This document shows, piece by piece, positions 5,208-5,491 of a stretch of 5,491 nucleotides of DNA (position 1 is its first letter; each line of letters begins with the position of its first letter). The position numbers were made by a program, and so were the translations under genes. Origin of the DNA: Gammaproteobacteria bacterium (GTDB lineage Bacteria > Pseudomonadota > Gammaproteobacteria > Pseudomonadales > Azotimanducaceae); contig JAPPHP010000041.1 in NCBI GenBank assembly GCA_028821035.1, forward strand, positions 1 to 5,491, written 5' to 3'. The notes beneath the pieces are model-generated. The model saw only the letters and a list, made by a program, of their open reading frames with translations, searched no databases and was not told the origin of the DNA.

Positions 5208-5491
5208 ATGCACCGGACGAGCTGGCTGATGCTTTACGCCTGGAGCTTGCTGGGCGTGGGCGCCCCGTTCGCGCTCGCCGTGGACGATGCGGCGATCGCG
5301 GACGTGAGCAACACCGCGGAGTGGCTCACGTACGGCCGCAACCACAACGAGCAGCGCTTCGCCCCGCTCGACCAGATCAACACCGGGAACGTTGCCGGGC
5401 TGAAACTCGACTGGTACCTGGACGTGCTGGACGCGGTGGGGCTCGTCTCGACGCCCCTGGTGGCCGACGGCGTCATGTACTTCGTCGGCTC
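5208..5491 (+). CDS. PQQ-dependent alcohol dehydrogenase family, N-terminal part
   Basis: Ninety-four complete codons of a secreted quinoprotein are present; the rest lies beyond the right edge. Residues 1-24 form a Sec signal peptide with Arg3, a hydrophobic core and a cleavage site Ala-Leu-Ala before Val25, so the enzyme should be periplasmic. The mature start matches the methanol/ethanol dehydrogenase type of eight-bladed propeller: EWLTYGRNHNEQRFAPLDQIN (38-58), NVAGLKLDWYLD (61-72) and STPLVADGVMYF (81-92), corresponding to the WxxYGxxxxxxRxSxLxQIN and ATPLVVDGVMY signatures. Such enzymes oxidise alcohols or polyols and pass electrons to cytochrome c; a C-terminal haem domain, if any, would be outside the window. 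Val80 occupies the position usually held by a PQQ-contacting Glu. ATG 5208 follows a purine-rich site at 5188-5203. The gene is divergent from the acyl-CoA operon. Substrate cannot be told from this fragment. Confidence 0.86.
   Translation, partial: MHRTSWLMLYAWSLLGVGAPFALAVDDAAIADVSNTAEWLTYGRNHNEQRFAPLDQINTGNVAGLKLDWYLDVLDAVGLVSTPLVADGVMYFVG

Noticed and set aside
5045..5209. N-terminal extension of the racemase to an upstream start near 5209
   Set aside because: The family N-terminus aligns at ATG 5044, which has a strong ribosome binding site. The extension has no similarity to the family and would run through the proposed promoter region.
3819..5345. Long minus-strand open frame running through the racemase in another register into the small gene
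   Set aside because: Only the last 194 codons (from 3818) look like protein. The upstream part is an out-of-frame reading of the racemase with no family similarity.
1..5491. CRISPR array, tRNA, rRNA, transposase or integrase genes, and attachment sites
   Set aside because: No spaced repeat array, tRNA-like cloverleaf, transposase, or terminal inverted repeats were seen. The AP2-like modules of the small gene are not attached to an integrase catalytic domain.

Overview
This is a GC-rich window (roughly two-thirds G+C by eye) from a bacterium. It is probably a proteobacterium and most likely a gammaproteobacterium. The reasons are a ~400-residue YihY/UPF0761 protein with a cytoplasmic C-terminal extension, a typical Sec signal peptide on a quinoprotein dehydrogenase, sigma70-like promoter hexamers and purine-rich ribosome binding sites. 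Taxonomy is inferred from gene content only.

Layout. Most of the window is one leftward (minus-strand) gene run that starts in a divergent intergenic region at 5045-5207. In transcription order it holds: an alpha-methylacyl-CoA racemase of the CaiB/BaiF (family III) superfamily (5044 to 3917); a basic 194-residue protein of unknown function with two AP2-like beta-beta-beta-alpha modules (3818 to 3234); a propionyl-CoA synthetase of the PrpE/ACSS3 type (3237 to 1333), whose ATG overlaps the previous stop as ATGA; a YihY/BrkB inner-membrane protein (1259 to 57); and the first 26 codons of a probable lipoprotein running off the left edge (79 to 1). On the plus strand, at the right edge, is the N-terminus of a secreted PQQ-dependent dehydrogenase (5208 to beyond 5491).

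How the genes may work together. The racemase and the acyl-CoA synthetase both handle short or methyl-branched acyl-CoAs. Breakdown of 2-methyl-branched chains needs racemisation at C2 and releases propionyl-CoA, and PrpE makes propionyl-CoA from free propionate. The divergent quinoprotein dehydrogenase would oxidise an alcohol or polyol in the periplasm. A pathway of alcohol to acid to CoA thioester to branched acyl-CoA metabolism is a reasonable inference, but the sequence does not show the substrate. YihY and the lipoprotein look like envelope functions that merely follow downstream.

Most unusual features. (1) The ribosome binding site and start codon of the racemase are tandemly duplicated with a 20-nt period. 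The upstream copy opens a 10-codon mini-ORF that overlaps the real start out of frame. (2) Two divergent promoter-like sequences have their -35 boxes inside the two arms of one inverted repeat. (3) A small basic protein of unrecognised family sits inside a metabolic operon. (4) The prpE start has no Shine-Dalgarno sequence; a stem-loop sits where one should be and the start overlaps the upstream stop codon. (5) The quinoprotein fragment has Val where PQQ alcohol dehydrogenases normally have a PQQ-contacting Glu. I saw no tRNA, rRNA, CRISPR array, insertion sequence or other mobile element.
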